A DNA stretch of 64,000 nucleotides from an uncultured Pelagibacteraceae bacterium (GCA_902557775.1 CACEBD010000001.1:310001-374000); one strand, 5' to 3'; positions 38,149-46,844 are shown, numbered from the stretch's first letter. Notes: generated by a model not told the origin, from the letters alone. Numbers and translations: made by a program.

Positions 38149-39218
38149 ATTTGTTTGCCTGCAATAAATTTTTGCCTTAAATTATCAATCAGTACGGTCG
38201 ATCCGTTTAAATTATAATGCCAATAAGTCCAACCATTATAACTTTCTGCTCCCATTATTTTTGCTGCGATTTTATGTATTGATCCCTCTGTATCCTTATA
38301 TTTTATACTTCCATCAGCCATTATTTTTGCATTAATCTTCTTCTTTTGATCAAACAAAGATGTTCCAGGCTTAATTATTCCCAATTCCACTAGTGAACCA
38401 AAAGGTATTCTAGGTTTTGATTTATTATTTTCAATGGTATCTAGGTAGTCATCAGCTATTGTATCGGTCTTGTTAATTCTTTCTTTAGCTGCAACAAAAT
38501 ATTTTTTATCTTTTTCAATCCCATAATAATTTCTACCTAATTTTTTAGATACGACAGCAGTGGTTCCTGTACCTAAAAAAGGATCAAACACAGTGTCACC
38601 TTTATTAGTAGTGGCCAATATAATTCTATGAAGTAGGGCTTCTGGCTTTTGTGTGGAATGTATTTTTTTTCCATTTTTCTTAAGTCTCTCTTTTCCATTA
38701 CAAATTGGCAATGTCCAGTCCGACCTCATTTGCAAATCATCGTTTAAACATTTGAGAGATTGATAATTAAAAGTATATTTTGATTTTTTAGTCTTTGAAG
38801 CCCAAATAAGTGTCTCGTGTGCATTAGTAAATCTTGTTCCCCTGAAATTAGGCATTGGATTATTTTTTCTCCAAATAACATCGTTAAGCAACCAATAATC
38901 TAAATTTTGTAAATGATAGCCTAATCGAAAAATATTATGATAAGAACCTATTACCCAAATAGATCCATTATCCTTTAAAACTCTTTTGCATTCTGCTAAC
39001 CAAGATTTACAAAATTCATCGTAATGTTTGAAACTATTAAATTGATCCCATTTATCATTAACACCATTTACTTTGCTAGAGTCCGGACGTGTTAATTTTT
39101 CACCAATTTGCATGTTGTAAGGTGGATCAGCAAAAACTAAATCAAAAGTTTTGTCTGGAATTTTTTTAAGTTCCTTTAAACAATCACCATTAATAATTTT
39201 GTTAGAAAATTTTAACAT
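38145..39218 (-). CDS. ccrM: CcrM-type DNA adenine methyltransferase (GANTC)
   Basis: Cell-cycle regulated solitary methylase that modifies adenine in GANTC in alphaproteobacteria. The 357-residue beta-class enzyme has DLVFADPPYN near residue 27, then TRFTNAHETLIWA near 129 and the SAM motif DPFLGTGTTAVV near 217. The C-terminal extension of about 100 residues (LGIIKPGTSLFD onward, ending in a GWTYWHY segment) is characteristic of CcrM. No restriction enzyme gene is adjacent. The promoter region carries a GANTC inverted repeat. Confidence 0.92.
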   Translation of the reverse strand: MLKFSNKIINGDCLKELKKIPDKTFDLVFADPPYNMQIGEKLTRPDSSKVNGVNDKWDQFNSFKHYDEFCKSWLAECKRVLKDNGSIWVIGSYHNIFRLGYHLQNLDYWLLNDVIWRKNNPMPNFRGTRFTNAHETLIWASKTKKSKYTFNYQSLKCLNDDLQMRSDWTLPICNGKERLKKNGKKIHSTQKPEALLHRIILATTNKGDTVFDPFLGTGTTAVVSKKLGRNYYGIEKDKKYFVAAKERINKTDTIADDYLDTIENNKSKPRIPFGSLVELGIIKPGTSLFDQKKKINAKIMADGSIKYKDTEGSIHKIAAKIMGAESYNGWTYWHYNLNGSTVLIDNLRQKFIAGKQI

Positions 39219-39224
39219 TTTCTA

Positions 39225-39245
39225 GATTCAACTTTAAATTGAATC
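39225..39245. repeat. Inverted repeat with two GANTC sites at the ccrM promoter
   Basis: GATTCAA (39225-39231) and TTGAATC (39239-39245) form a perfect 7-base inverted repeat with a 7-base spacer. Each arm holds one GANTC methylation site (GATTC at 39225-39229, GAATC at 39241-39245). A third site, GATTC, lies at 39292-39296. The repeat begins 7 bases before the ccrM start codon. Confidence 0.85.
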
Positions 39246-39254
39246 AAGGGTCAA
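39226..39254 (-). promoter_or_regulatory. Predicted ccrM promoter overlapping GANTC sites
   Basis: On the minus strand TTGACC (39249-39254) and TTGAAT (39226-39231) are separated by exactly 17 bases. The -10 box ends 7-8 bases before the ATG, so the transcript would be close to leaderless. One GANTC site overlaps the -10 box and the other lies in the spacer, a layout that would allow methylation to modulate transcription. Confidence 0.55.
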
Positions 39255-39296
39255 ACGATTTTAGAAAAAAAATGAGTATTTTTGTGTTTGAGATTC

Positions 39297-39866
39297 TTAA
39301 CTCGACAATATCTTGTGTATAGGTTTAAAACCTTTTCTATGTTGTGAGGTTACACCAAACTTTTTTAAACCTTCAAAATGAGCTTTAGTGCCATATCCAA
39401 AATTTCTATCCCAGGCATAATTAGAAAATTTTTTAGATAATCTTATCATAAACTTATCTCGGTAAACTTTTGCAATAATTGAAGCTGCACTTATGACTTT
39501 AATTTTTTCATCTCCATTTATAATTGTTTTATAATTTTTTAAACCCTTTGGAGCAAAATTTCCGTCTATTAAGGTTAAACCTGGTTTTATTTCAAGCTTT
39601 TCAATTGCTCTCCTCATAGATAGTAAAGATGCTTGTAAAATATTTAAATTTAAGATTTCTTCAACAGAGGCAATTCCCAGTGCGTAATAAGAATTTTTCT
39701 TAATATGTTCTGAAACTTCTTCTCTTTTATTAAATGATATTTTTTTTGAGTCCTTTAAAAGATTTAGGTTTATACTTTTTTTAAGCACAACAGCAGCAGA
39801 AACTACTGGACCCGCAAGGCAACCTCTACCTACTTCGTCTACACCAGCTGTTATCAATTCTTTCAA
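39297..39866 (-). CDS. rnhB: Ribonuclease HII
   Basis: Removes ribonucleotides from DNA and RNA from hybrids. The 189-residue protein opens with the diagnostic GVDEVGRGCLAGPVVSAAVVL (Asp and Glu catalytic pair), has LIDGNFAPKG near residue 97 and AASIIAKVYRD near 127. Length is normal. It directly follows the uracil-DNA glycosylase gene and precedes ccrM on the same strand. Confidence 0.96.
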   Translation of the reverse strand: MKELITAGVDEVGRGCLAGPVVSAAVVLKKSINLNLLKDSKKISFNKREEVSEHIKKNSYYALGIASVEEILNLNILQASLLSMRRAIEKLEIKPGLTLIDGNFAPKGLKNYKTIINGDEKIKVISAASIIAKVYRDKFMIRLSKKFSNYAWDRNFGYGTKAHFEGLKKFGVTSQHRKGFKPIHKILSS

Positions 39867-40559
39867 TTATATATTGAGTTTATTTTTCTTTTCTCTAATC
39901 ATTTTTAAATCAATCCAAGACATCTTTTTTTGGGCCGGCTGTCTCATTAAAAAAGCAGGGTGAAAAGTAATGATAACGGAAGTTTTACAATTTCCAAATT
40001 CTTTTTCGATCCATTTTCCTCTCATTTTTGAAATAACTACATCATTACCAATAAGTGCATTCATTGCAGTGCTTCCAAGAAGAACGAGTATTTTTGGATT
40101 TATTATTTCAATATGTTTTGTGATAAAGGGCAAATATCTTTTAATTTCTTCATCCGTAGGTCTTCGGTTTTCAGGTGGTCGATAATTAATAATATTAGAG
40201 ATGTAAACTTTTTTTCTATCTAAATTTATGGCAGTTAGCATTTTATCCAACAACATTCCTGCTCTTCCGACAAAAGGTAAACCTTCATCATCCTCATTGG
40301 CACCTGGCGCTTCTCCAATAAGCATTATTTTTGATTTAGGATTACCATCGCTGAAAACTATGTTTTTAGCATTTTTCTTAAGATCACATTTTTTCAAATT
40401 CATAATAGACTTTTTCAAAAACTCTAAACTTTTAGATCTATCTTCAGGTATTTCATAAATATCTTTTTTATACCTATTGATTGCTTTATTGTTGTAAATT
40501 AGATTGTGATTTATAAGATTATAATATTTTATTAATTTAATTTTATTATTTTTTAACAT
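39867..40559 (-). CDS. Uracil-DNA glycosylase, family 4-like, lacking most cluster cysteines
   Basis: Removes uracil from DNA. The 230-residue protein has the family 4/5 motifs LIGEAPGANEDDEGLPFVG (about residues 79-97), NYRPPENRRPTDEE near 126 and ITFHPAFLMRQPAQ near 200. Family 4 enzymes usually hold a 4Fe-4S cluster with four cysteines; here the equivalents read CDLK, NYRPP and KRYLPF, so only one of four is clearly kept. The first 40 residues are low-complexity and unconserved. Its start lies 3 bases from the divergent TPR gene start. Confidence 0.85.
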   Translation of the reverse strand: MLKNNKIKLIKYYNLINHNLIYNNKAINRYKKDIYEIPEDRSKSLEFLKKSIMNLKKCDLKKNAKNIVFSDGNPKSKIMLIGEAPGANEDDEGLPFVGRAGMLLDKMLTAINLDRKKVYISNIINYRPPENRRPTDEEIKRYLPFITKHIEIINPKILVLLGSTAMNALIGNDVVISKMRGKWIEKEFGNCKTSVIITFHPAFLMRQPAQKKMSWIDLKMIREKKNKLNI

Positions 40560-40562
40560 TTT

Positions 40563-42263
40563 ATGCTCAAAAGTGAAAAACTAATCAAGATTACAGGACA
40601 TATTACATTTGTCATTATTTTTATTTTTTTTTCCACACTTGAGGCAAAAAATTTGGATAAATACAACAAGGCAGATAACATAGCTGATTATTTTTCAGGT
40701 ATTCTGTTTTTAAATCAAAGTAAATATACCGATTCTTATCAGTACTTTAAAAGGCTTGATGGACTTGAAGATAGCCACCCGAATTACTCCAGAAAGTATA
40801 TTTACTCTTTAATTAATTCTGGAAATTTTAGTCAAGCTTTCAGTTTTGCGAAAAAACTCAATAGAGAAAAAAAAAATAATTATGAAAGTGATTTAGTTCT
40901 TGGAATAAATTACCTCAAAAATTCTAAATATGATCTTGCTAAAAAATATTTTATTAAAGCAAAAAGAAACAATTCAATTTCTGTTTTAAACAATTATATT
41001 TTAAATACATTATATATTTGGTCTGATTTGGAGGATAGCACTTTAGAAGAGGCTAAGCTCAAACTCAGTCAGCTCGATAATAGATTTAATAACTTAAAAA
41101 AGATTCAAAATGTTTTTTTACATTGTTATTTCAATAGCAAAGATACAGACCTTCTTTTCAACAAACTTATTTCTAACGAAAAAACTGATTTTTCTAGATA
41201 TAACTATTTTTATGCAAGACATTTAGATAATAAAGGACAAAAAATTGAAGCTAGAAAAATTATAAAGAAAGCTTTGAAGAAATATCCTAGAAATTTAATT
41301 CTCAATCAATACGAGGTCAATTTAGAACTTCAAAAAAACTTCTCCGATTTTAACTGCAGTAATAAGGTAGAAATCGTAGCAGAATTACTTTACATAGCCG
41401 CAAATGCCCTGTCTTCACAATCATATTTTCAAACCTCAAACTTTTATCTAAACTTTTCAAAGTATTTAAACAAAAATTTTTACTCATTTGATACGCTCTT
41501 AGCAGAAAACTTTTATCAAATTGAGGATTTAGAAAGTGCAAAAAAAACTTATCAAAAGTTAAGAAAGCATGGAAATGCTTTTGAGTGGTATTCAAACAAA
41601 CAAATTTCTATAATTTTAATAAAAGAGAAAAGAAAAGATGATGCAATTAAATTATATACAAATTCTTTCAATAATCTTCCATCCAAAGGAATTTATGAAA
41701 TTTATGATTATGCTGAATTTTTAAAAAATAATGAACAATATGCAGAGTCAATAAAATATTATACAAAAGTTTTAGAAAAAATAGATACAACACATCCACT
41801 TTATCCCGAAGTCACTGACAGTAGAGGTGTTGCATATGAAAGAAATGGGCAGTGGGATAAAGCTGAAAAAGATCTCCTCGCGTCTTTGGAAGTGAGTCCC
41901 AATCAAGCTTATGTTATTAACTATCTAGCGTACACTTGGGTAGAACAAGGTATAAAAGTTGAAAAATCTCTAAAAATGTTAGAAAAAGCAAACAAAATAA
42001 AATCTAATGACCCGTATATAATAGACTCTCTTGGATGGGCTTTATACAAACTAAAAAGATATAAAGAGTCAAAAGATTATCTTCAACTTGCTGTAAAATT
42101 AATGCCTGCAGATCCAATAGTTAATGATCATTATGGTGATGTTCTCTGGCAAAATGGCAATGAAATTCAGGCTAGATATTATTGGAACTATGTTTTGAAT
42201 CTTGAAAAGACTGAAAAAGATTTAAAAGAAAAAATTGAACAAAAATTAATTAAAGGCCTTTAA
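40563..42263 (+). CDS. Tetratricopeptide-repeat protein, exported or membrane-anchored
   Basis: A 566-residue protein with an N-terminal hydrophobic segment (about residues 8-28, ending near STLEAKN) that could be a signal peptide or anchor. The rest is helical repeat: TPR units are clearest in the last third, for example HPLYPEVTDSRGVAYERNG and NDPYIIDSLGWALYKLKRY around residues 415-510. Alphaproteobacterial relatives are annotated only as TPR proteins. It likely scaffolds a periplasmic or envelope complex; partner unknown. It is followed by ispE after 5 bases. Confidence 0.82.
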   Translation: MLKSEKLIKITGHITFVIIFIFFSTLEAKNLDKYNKADNIADYFSGILFLNQSKYTDSYQYFKRLDGLEDSHPNYSRKYIYSLINSGNFSQAFSFAKKLNREKKNNYESDLVLGINYLKNSKYDLAKKYFIKAKRNNSISVLNNYILNTLYIWSDLEDSTLEEAKLKLSQLDNRFNNLKKIQNVFLHCYFNSKDTDLLFNKLISNEKTDFSRYNYFYARHLDNKGQKIEARKIIKKALKKYPRNLILNQYEVNLELQKNFSDFNCSNKVEIVAELLYIAANALSSQSYFQTSNFYLNFSKYLNKNFYSFDTLLAENFYQIEDLESAKKTYQKLRKHGNAFEWYSNKQISIILIKEKRKDDAIKLYTNSFNNLPSKGIYEIYDYAEFLKNNEQYAESIKYYTKVLEKIDTTHPLYPEVTDSRGVAYERNGQWDKAEKDLLASLEVSPNQAYVINYLAYTWVEQGIKVEKSLKMLEKANKIKSNDPYIIDSLGWALYKLKRYKESKDYLQLAVKLMPADPIVNDHYGDVLWQNGNEIQARYYWNYVLNLEKTEKDLKEKIEQKLIKGL

Positions 42264-42268
42264 AAAAT

Positions 42269-43108
42269 ATGGTCTTAAAGTCTTACGCAAAAATAAATTT
42301 AACATTATCAATCAATAATAAACTTAAAAGTGGACTTCATAATATTCAGTCAATTTATTGTCTCATTAACCTACATGACAAAATATTTTTAAAAAAAAAT
42401 AAAAATAAATATTTTGACCAAGTTTCTTTTACTGGTCCTTTTTCTAGAGACATTAACAAATCCAATAATTCAATTAAAAAAGTGCTAAAAGTAATGAGAA
42501 AAAATAAAATTATCCATGATTATTATTCTATAAAAGTAAAAAAAAAAATCCCAGTTTTGGCTGGCTTAGGTGGAGGTACAAGTAACGCTGCAACGCTATT
42601 GAAGCACTTAACAAAAAAAAGGTTAAATAAAAAGATATTGAGTAAAATTATAAAAGAAGTTGGTTCCGATTTAGGACTTTTTTTTCATAATCAAGGATAT
42701 CAAAAAAATTTGAGATCTGTAATCAATTTAAATAAAAAACATAATTTTCATTTGTTGTTGGTCTTTCCCTATATAAAAAGCTCCACCAAAAGTGTATATG
42801 CCAAAGTCAAAAATTACTCTAAAATGAAAAAACTTTTTAATAAAAGCCTTACTTTCAGAAAAAATTTTATTGAGCTTCTAATAAATTCTAAAAATGACTT
42901 GCAATCCATTGTTGAAAGAAAGCATAAAATTTTAAGAAAATTACTACTTAGTATTAACGAATTTAAAGGATGCTATTTTTCAAGAATGACAGGCTCAGGA
43001 TCTACTTGTTATGGTTTGTTTGTTGATAAAAATAGTTCATTGGTCGCACTTAAAAAATTGAGAAAGAAATACCCTAAATTTTGGTTCTCGATTGCAAAAA
43101 CTATTTAA
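42269..43108 (+). CDS. ispE: 4-diphosphocytidyl-2-C-methyl-D-erythritol kinase
   Basis: GHMP-family kinase of the MEP isoprenoid pathway. The 279-residue protein has SYAKINLTLSI at the N-terminus, the ATP-binding PVLAGLGGGTSNAATLL near residue 93, and a C-terminal MTGSGSTCYGLF near 240. The lysine content is high even for this genome. With ispH (24939-25883) it gives two MEP enzymes in the window, feeding carotenoid and quinone synthesis. Confidence 0.93.
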   Translation: MVLKSYAKINLTLSINNKLKSGLHNIQSIYCLINLHDKIFLKKNKNKYFDQVSFTGPFSRDINKSNNSIKKVLKVMRKNKIIHDYYSIKVKKKIPVLAGLGGGTSNAATLLKHLTKKRLNKKILSKIIKEVGSDLGLFFHNQGYQKNLRSVINLNKKHNFHLLLVFPYIKSSTKSVYAKVKNYSKMKKLFNKSLTFRKNFIELLINSKNDLQSIVERKHKILRKLLLSINEFKGCYFSRMTGSGSTCYGLFVDKNSSLVALKKLRKKYPKFWFSIAKTI

Positions 43109-43143
43109 ATTTATTTAATTATGATATATCTGTCATTTGTAAT

Positions 43144-43217
43144 TGGGGCATAGCCAAGCGGTAAGGCAGCGGTTTTTGATACCGCCATCCTAGGTTCGAA
43201 TCCTAGTGCCCCAGCCA
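43144..43217 (+). tRNA. tRNA-Gln (anticodon UUG)
   Basis: A 74-base cloverleaf. The acceptor stem TGGGGCA (43144-43150) pairs with TGCCCCA (43207-43213), followed by discriminator G and an encoded CCA. The anticodon stem GCGGT/ACCGC flanks the loop TTTTGAT with UUG at 43176-43178, decoding CAA. The T arm contains the usual GGTTCGAATCC core. The cca gene starts 7 bases after the encoded CCA end. A TATGAT at 43120-43125 could be a -10 box. Confidence 0.97.
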
Positions 43218-43224
43218 TAGATTT

Positions 43225-44487
43225 ATGCTTAATCTAAGTTTTAATTTATTAAAAAATATCAAGAGTTTTATTTTTCCATTTTACAGAAATAAAGACTTAA
43301 AATTTATTTTCAAAAAATTACAAGAGAGTAGTCCTGGAGATAAAGTAGCTGCTAGATTTGTAGGTGGATGTGTAAGGAAGCATCTCTCAAATGAAAAAAT
43401 TGATGATATTGATATTGCAACAATTTTAACTACAGATCAGATCAAAGAAAAATTTAAAGATACAAATCTAAAAGTTATTGATACAGGAATTAAACATGGA
43501 ACTGTCACCATCGTGTCCAAAAACCACAAAGTTGAATTAACAACATTAAGAAAAGACATCAAAACAGATGGAAGACATGCAGAGGTAGAATATACTGATA
43601 GTTGGCAACAAGATTCTGAGAGAAGAGATTTTACAATTAATGCAATTTACATGGATATTAATGGAAAACTTTATGATCCACAATTGGGTACAGTTGATCT
43701 TAAAAATAAAAATATCAAGTTTATTGGAGATCCACAAAAAAGAATAGAGGAGGATTATTTAAGAATTGTCAGATTTATAAGATTTAAAGTTATGTATGAT
43801 ATTGTTGTTGAACCAACAACTAGTGATACGATTAAACAAAATCTAGATGGTATACAAAAAATCTCCAAAGAGAGAATTTTGATTGAATTACTCAAAATTT
43901 TAAGTCTAAAAAACTTTTTAACAATTAATCAAAGTAGCAATTTGAGGGAAATATTTTCAATGATATTTCCTGAATTCTTATATTTAAACAGATTAGAAAG
44001 ACTTAAAAAGGTATATCAATACTCAAAAGTAAACGTAGATATTTTGTTGGCTGTAATGCTAATTGATGACAAAGAAAATCATGAATATTTTATTCATAAG
44101 TATAACGCATCTAATAAGACCAAAGAGACCCTAGATCAATTTTATAAAAATTTAATAAAACTCAAAAATGATAAAGAATTTTTTGAAAAAAATTTAATTA
44201 AAAATGTTTACTTAAATGGAAAAAATCATTTAACAGCTCTAAATTTAATAAATTTTTCAATAAATTCAAAAGTAAAAATAAATGATTTTACTAAAACTTT
44301 TTATAAAATTTTAAAAATTAAAGTACCTATATTTCCAATTGATGGAGAGATCCTTAAGCAAAAAGGGATGCAGGAGGGACAGAGTTTAGGAAATGTTTTA
44401 AAAACTTTAGAGAAAGAGTGGATAAACAATAATTTTAAAATTTCAAATGAAAGGGTCGAAGAGATAATAAAAGTAAATTCAAATTAA
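43225..44487 (+). CDS. cca: CCA tRNA nucleotidyltransferase / poly(A) polymerase family
   Basis: Adds or repairs the 3' CCA end of tRNAs. The 420-residue class II nucleotidyltransferase has ARFVGGCVRKHL near residue 40, the metal-binding DDIDIAT near 56, and RRDFTINAIYMD near 129 followed by a YDPQLGTVDL stretch. The C-terminal half is helical. Bacterial poly(A) polymerases share the fold, so CCA activity is the likelier but not certain call. It sits 7 bases after tRNA-Gln. Its stop shares TTAA with the greA stop. Confidence 0.9.
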   Translation: MLNLSFNLLKNIKSFIFPFYRNKDLKFIFKKLQESSPGDKVAARFVGGCVRKHLSNEKIDDIDIATILTTDQIKEKFKDTNLKVIDTGIKHGTVTIVSKNHKVELTTLRKDIKTDGRHAEVEYTDSWQQDSERRDFTINAIYMDINGKLYDPQLGTVDLKNKNIKFIGDPQKRIEEDYLRIVRFIRFKVMYDIVVEPTTSDTIKQNLDGIQKISKERILIELLKILSLKNFLTINQSSNLREIFSMIFPEFLYLNRLERLKKVYQYSKVNVDILLAVMLIDDKENHEYFIHKYNASNKTKETLDQFYKNLIKLKNDKEFFEKNLIKNVYLNGKNHLTALNLINFSINSKVKINDFTKTFYKILKIKVPIFPIDGEILKQKGMQEGQSLGNVLKTLEKEWINNNFKISNERVEEIIKVNSN

Positions 44488-44960
44488 ATGTATTCAACAT
44501 CAAGAATTTCAAAGTTTCTCTCTCCAGATGGTGTGGTTACGCTTATCATTTCACCCTTATTTTTACCTATAAGAGCTTTCCCTATTGGACTTTTAAAAAA
44601 AATTAAATTCTTTTTTATATCCGCTTCATCCTGGCCTACTAATCTATAAGAAATTTTTTTATTTGTTTCTAAATCTTGAACTTTTACGGTAGATCCAAAA
44701 ATTACTTTTCCATTATTTTCTATTTTAGTTACATCAATGACATTAGCTCTCGCAATAATATCATTAATTGCAATTACACGACTTTCGATTAAGGCTTGTT
44801 GCTCTTTTGCTGCATGATATTCAGCGTTTTCTTTTAGATCTCCGTGAGATCTTGCTTCAGCTATTGCCTCAACAATTTTTGGTCTTTGAATATTTTTTAG
44901 ATTCTCTAATTCTGCTTTTAAATTTCTAAGACCGCTTACTGTAATTGGTTCTTTTTCCAT
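44484..44960 (-). CDS. greA: Transcription elongation factor GreA
   Basis: Rescues backtracked RNA polymerase by stimulating transcript cleavage. The start at 44960 gives MEKEPITVSGL and a standard length of 158 residues; it lies 2 bases after the hemF stop. The N-terminal coiled coil carries ARSHGDLKENAEYHAAKEQQ with the acidic tip residues, and the C-terminal FKBP-like domain has SPIGKALIGKNKGE. Confidence 0.96.
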   Translation of the reverse strand: MEKEPITVSGLRNLKAELENLKNIQRPKIVEAIAEARSHGDLKENAEYHAAKEQQALIESRVIAINDIIARANVIDVTKIENNGKVIFGSTVKVQDLETNKKISYRLVGQDEADIKKNLIFFKSPIGKALIGKNKGEMISVTTPSGERNFEILDVEYI

Positions 44961-44962
44961 AA

Positions 44963-45787
44963 TTACTTCCACTTTGCTTCAGGAGGGAGTGACATTAATA
45001 TCGAGTCAATATTTCCTCCCGAGTTTAATCCAAATTTTGTGCCTCTATCATATAATAGATTGAATTCTACATACCTTCCTCTTTTAAGGAACTGTCTTTC
45101 TTTATCTTTTTTTGTCCATTTATATTTTTCTTTTCTATTTATAATTTTTTTTGAAATATCTATAAAAGAAAGACCAAGTTCTCTAACAAATTTAAAGTTT
45201 TTAATCCAATCATTAGTTTCATAGTCAAAAAAAATACCACCAATACCTCTAGGTTCTTTTCTGTGTGGTAAATAAAAATATTCATCGCACCATTTTTTAT
45301 ATTTTTTATAATTTTTTTTATTTTGGACACATACTTTTTTCAACTCATCATGTATCATTTTTTTTTCTCTTGGATCTTCATAACTTGGTGTCGCGTCTAT
45401 TCCTCCCCCAAACCACTCTTTAGAAGTAACTATAAACCTAGTGTTGAAATGTATCGCAGGTATTTTGGGGTTTCTCATATGAGCCACCACAGAAACCCCT
45501 GAAGCCCAATATTTACCTTTTTTTTCAGCTCCTAATATTTTTGATCTAAATTGTTTAGGAAAAGTTCCTGAAACCGTAGATTTATTGACTCCAACTTTAT
45601 CAAATATTTTTCCATTTGATAACAGAAATGAAGTTCCTCCACCTTCATTTTTTTTGTTTTTATTCCAATCCCTTTTTGAGAATTTTACCTTATTTTTTTC
45701 AAGATATTCAAATTCTTTACAAATTTGAAATTGTAAATATGAAAACCAGCTATCAGCCATTTTCTTTCTAAATTCAAGTGTAATCAT
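44963..45787 (-). CDS. hemF: Oxygen-dependent coproporphyrinogen III oxidase
   Basis: Aerobic heme-synthesis step converting coproporphyrinogen III to protoporphyrinogen IX. The 274-residue protein has the family stretches NEGGGTSFLLSNGKIFDKVG near residue 47, FGGGIDATPSYED near 127, and ends with GRYVEFNLLYDRGTKFGL near 238. The oxygen-dependent type matches the strictly aerobic gene content around it. It overlaps trmL by 4 bases (ATGA). Confidence 0.96.
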   Translation of the reverse strand: MITLEFRKKMADSWFSYLQFQICKEFEYLEKNKVKFSKRDWNKNKKNEGGGTSFLLSNGKIFDKVGVNKSTVSGTFPKQFRSKILGAEKKGKYWASGVSVVAHMRNPKIPAIHFNTRFIVTSKEWFGGGIDATPSYEDPREKKMIHDELKKVCVQNKKNYKKYKKWCDEYFYLPHRKEPRGIGGIFFDYETNDWIKNFKFVRELGLSFIDISKKIINRKEKYKWTKKDKERQFLKRGRYVEFNLLYDRGTKFGLNSGGNIDSILMSLPPEAKWK

Positions 45788-46236
45788 TTAAGTAAATTAT
45801 TTTGCCTTAAAGCTTCACCAACAACTATCGCAACACTCATTGCAACATTTAGAGATCTAGTTTTTTTGTTCATAGGAATTTTTATTTTATTTTTAAGTAT
45901 TCTATGTATCTCTTCTGGAACCCCAGCACTTTCTTTTCCAAATAAAAGTATATCATTTTTTTTAAACTTAAACTTATGATATAATTTTTTTGCCTTAGTT
46001 GTCATTAAAACTATTCTGGATTTCTTATATTTTTTTTTAAATGTCTCGAAGTCATTGTGTCGAACAATCTTACATAAACCAGCATAATCCATAACTACTC
46101 TTTTAAATCTGCTGTCGTTTAAATTAAAACCACACGGTTCTATCAAGTGAATATTCAGATTCAGGCATGCTCCTAGTCTGATTATTGCTGCAGTATTTTG
46201 AGGGATATCAGGTTTGTAAAGTGCTATGTGCATCAT
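45784..46236 (-). CDS. trmL: tRNA (cytidine/uridine-2'-O-)-methyltransferase
   Basis: SPOUT-family enzyme that methylates the ribose at the wobble position 34 of some leucine tRNAs. The 150-residue protein has IALYKPDIPQNTAAIIRLG at the N-terminus, LLFGKESAGVPEE near residue 98 and MNKKTRSLNVAMSVAIV near 121, the TrmL pattern. Two adjacent ATG codons open the frame; the first is used. First gene of trmL-hemF-greA, divergent from petA across 86 bases in which I see no convincing -35 box. Confidence 0.92.
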   Translation of the reverse strand: MMHIALYKPDIPQNTAAIIRLGACLNLNIHLIEPCGFNLNDSRFKRVVMDYAGLCKIVRHNDFETFKKKYKKSRIVLMTTKAKKLYHKFKFKKNDILLFGKESAGVPEEIHRILKNKIKIPMNKKTRSLNVAMSVAIVVGEALRQNNLLK

Positions 46237-46322
46237 TTAAGCTTAATTTATGTGTCATTCTGACCCTAGAAATCTTTAAAATATGGTTTTATTTAATAAT
46301 TATATTATAAGCACTTACATAA

Positions 46323-46844
46323 ATGAGCAAAGAAGAAAAAAAAGTTAACAGAAGAGATTTTTTATTTACAGCCAGTTATACAGTAGGAGCAGTAGGAGTT
46401 GGAGCAGTTATTTGGCCAATGATTGACCAAATGAATCCTGATAAAGCCCAACAAGCTTTAGCTACTACAGAGGTAGACATAAGTAATATTGAGCCTGGTA
46501 AATCAATAACTGTATTATGGAGAGGTAAGCCTGTTTTTTTAAAAAGAAGAACTCCTGAGGAAATAGCAGAGGCTAGAGCCGTAAATATGGACGATTTGCC
46601 TGATCCTCAAAAAGATGAAGAAAGGGTAAAAGAGGGTAAAGACGAATGGTTAGTCATGTTAGGGGTCTGTACGCACCTTGGATGCGTGCCTTTAAAAGAT
46701 AAAGGAGACTTTAACGGTTGGTTCTGTCCTTGTCATGGTTCACATTATGATGTATCAGGCAGAATTAGGAAAGGACCTGCGCCTACAAATATGGAAATAC
46801 CAAAGTTTGAATTTGTAGATAGTAATACGATTAAGATAGGTTAA
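46323..46844 (+). CDS. petA: Ubiquinol-cytochrome c reductase iron-sulfur (Rieske) subunit
   Basis: Rieske 2Fe-2S subunit of the cytochrome bc1 complex, shuttling electrons from ubiquinol to cytochrome c1. The 173-residue protein has a twin-arginine signal-anchor ([17 protein letters not shown], residues about 9-25) and both cluster loops, CTHLGCVPL near residue 117 and CPCHGSHYD near 136. A TATAAG at 46306-46311 may be the -10 box. Followed after 8 bases by petB. Confidence 0.97.
   Translation: MSKEEKKVNRRDFLFTASYTVGAVGVGAVIWPMIDQMNPDKAQQALATTEVDISNIEPGKSITVLWRGKPVFLKRRTPEEIAEARAVNMDDLPDPQKDEERVKEGKDEWLVMLGVCTHLGCVPLKDKGDFNGWFCPCHGSHYDVSGRIRKGPAPTNMEIPKFEFVDSNTIKIG

Noticed and set aside
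46237-46322. Regulatory element upstream of petA
   Set aside because: The gap holds AT-rich -10-like strings (46301-46311) but no -35 box at a fitting distance and no palindrome resembling the one at marR; too weak to call.
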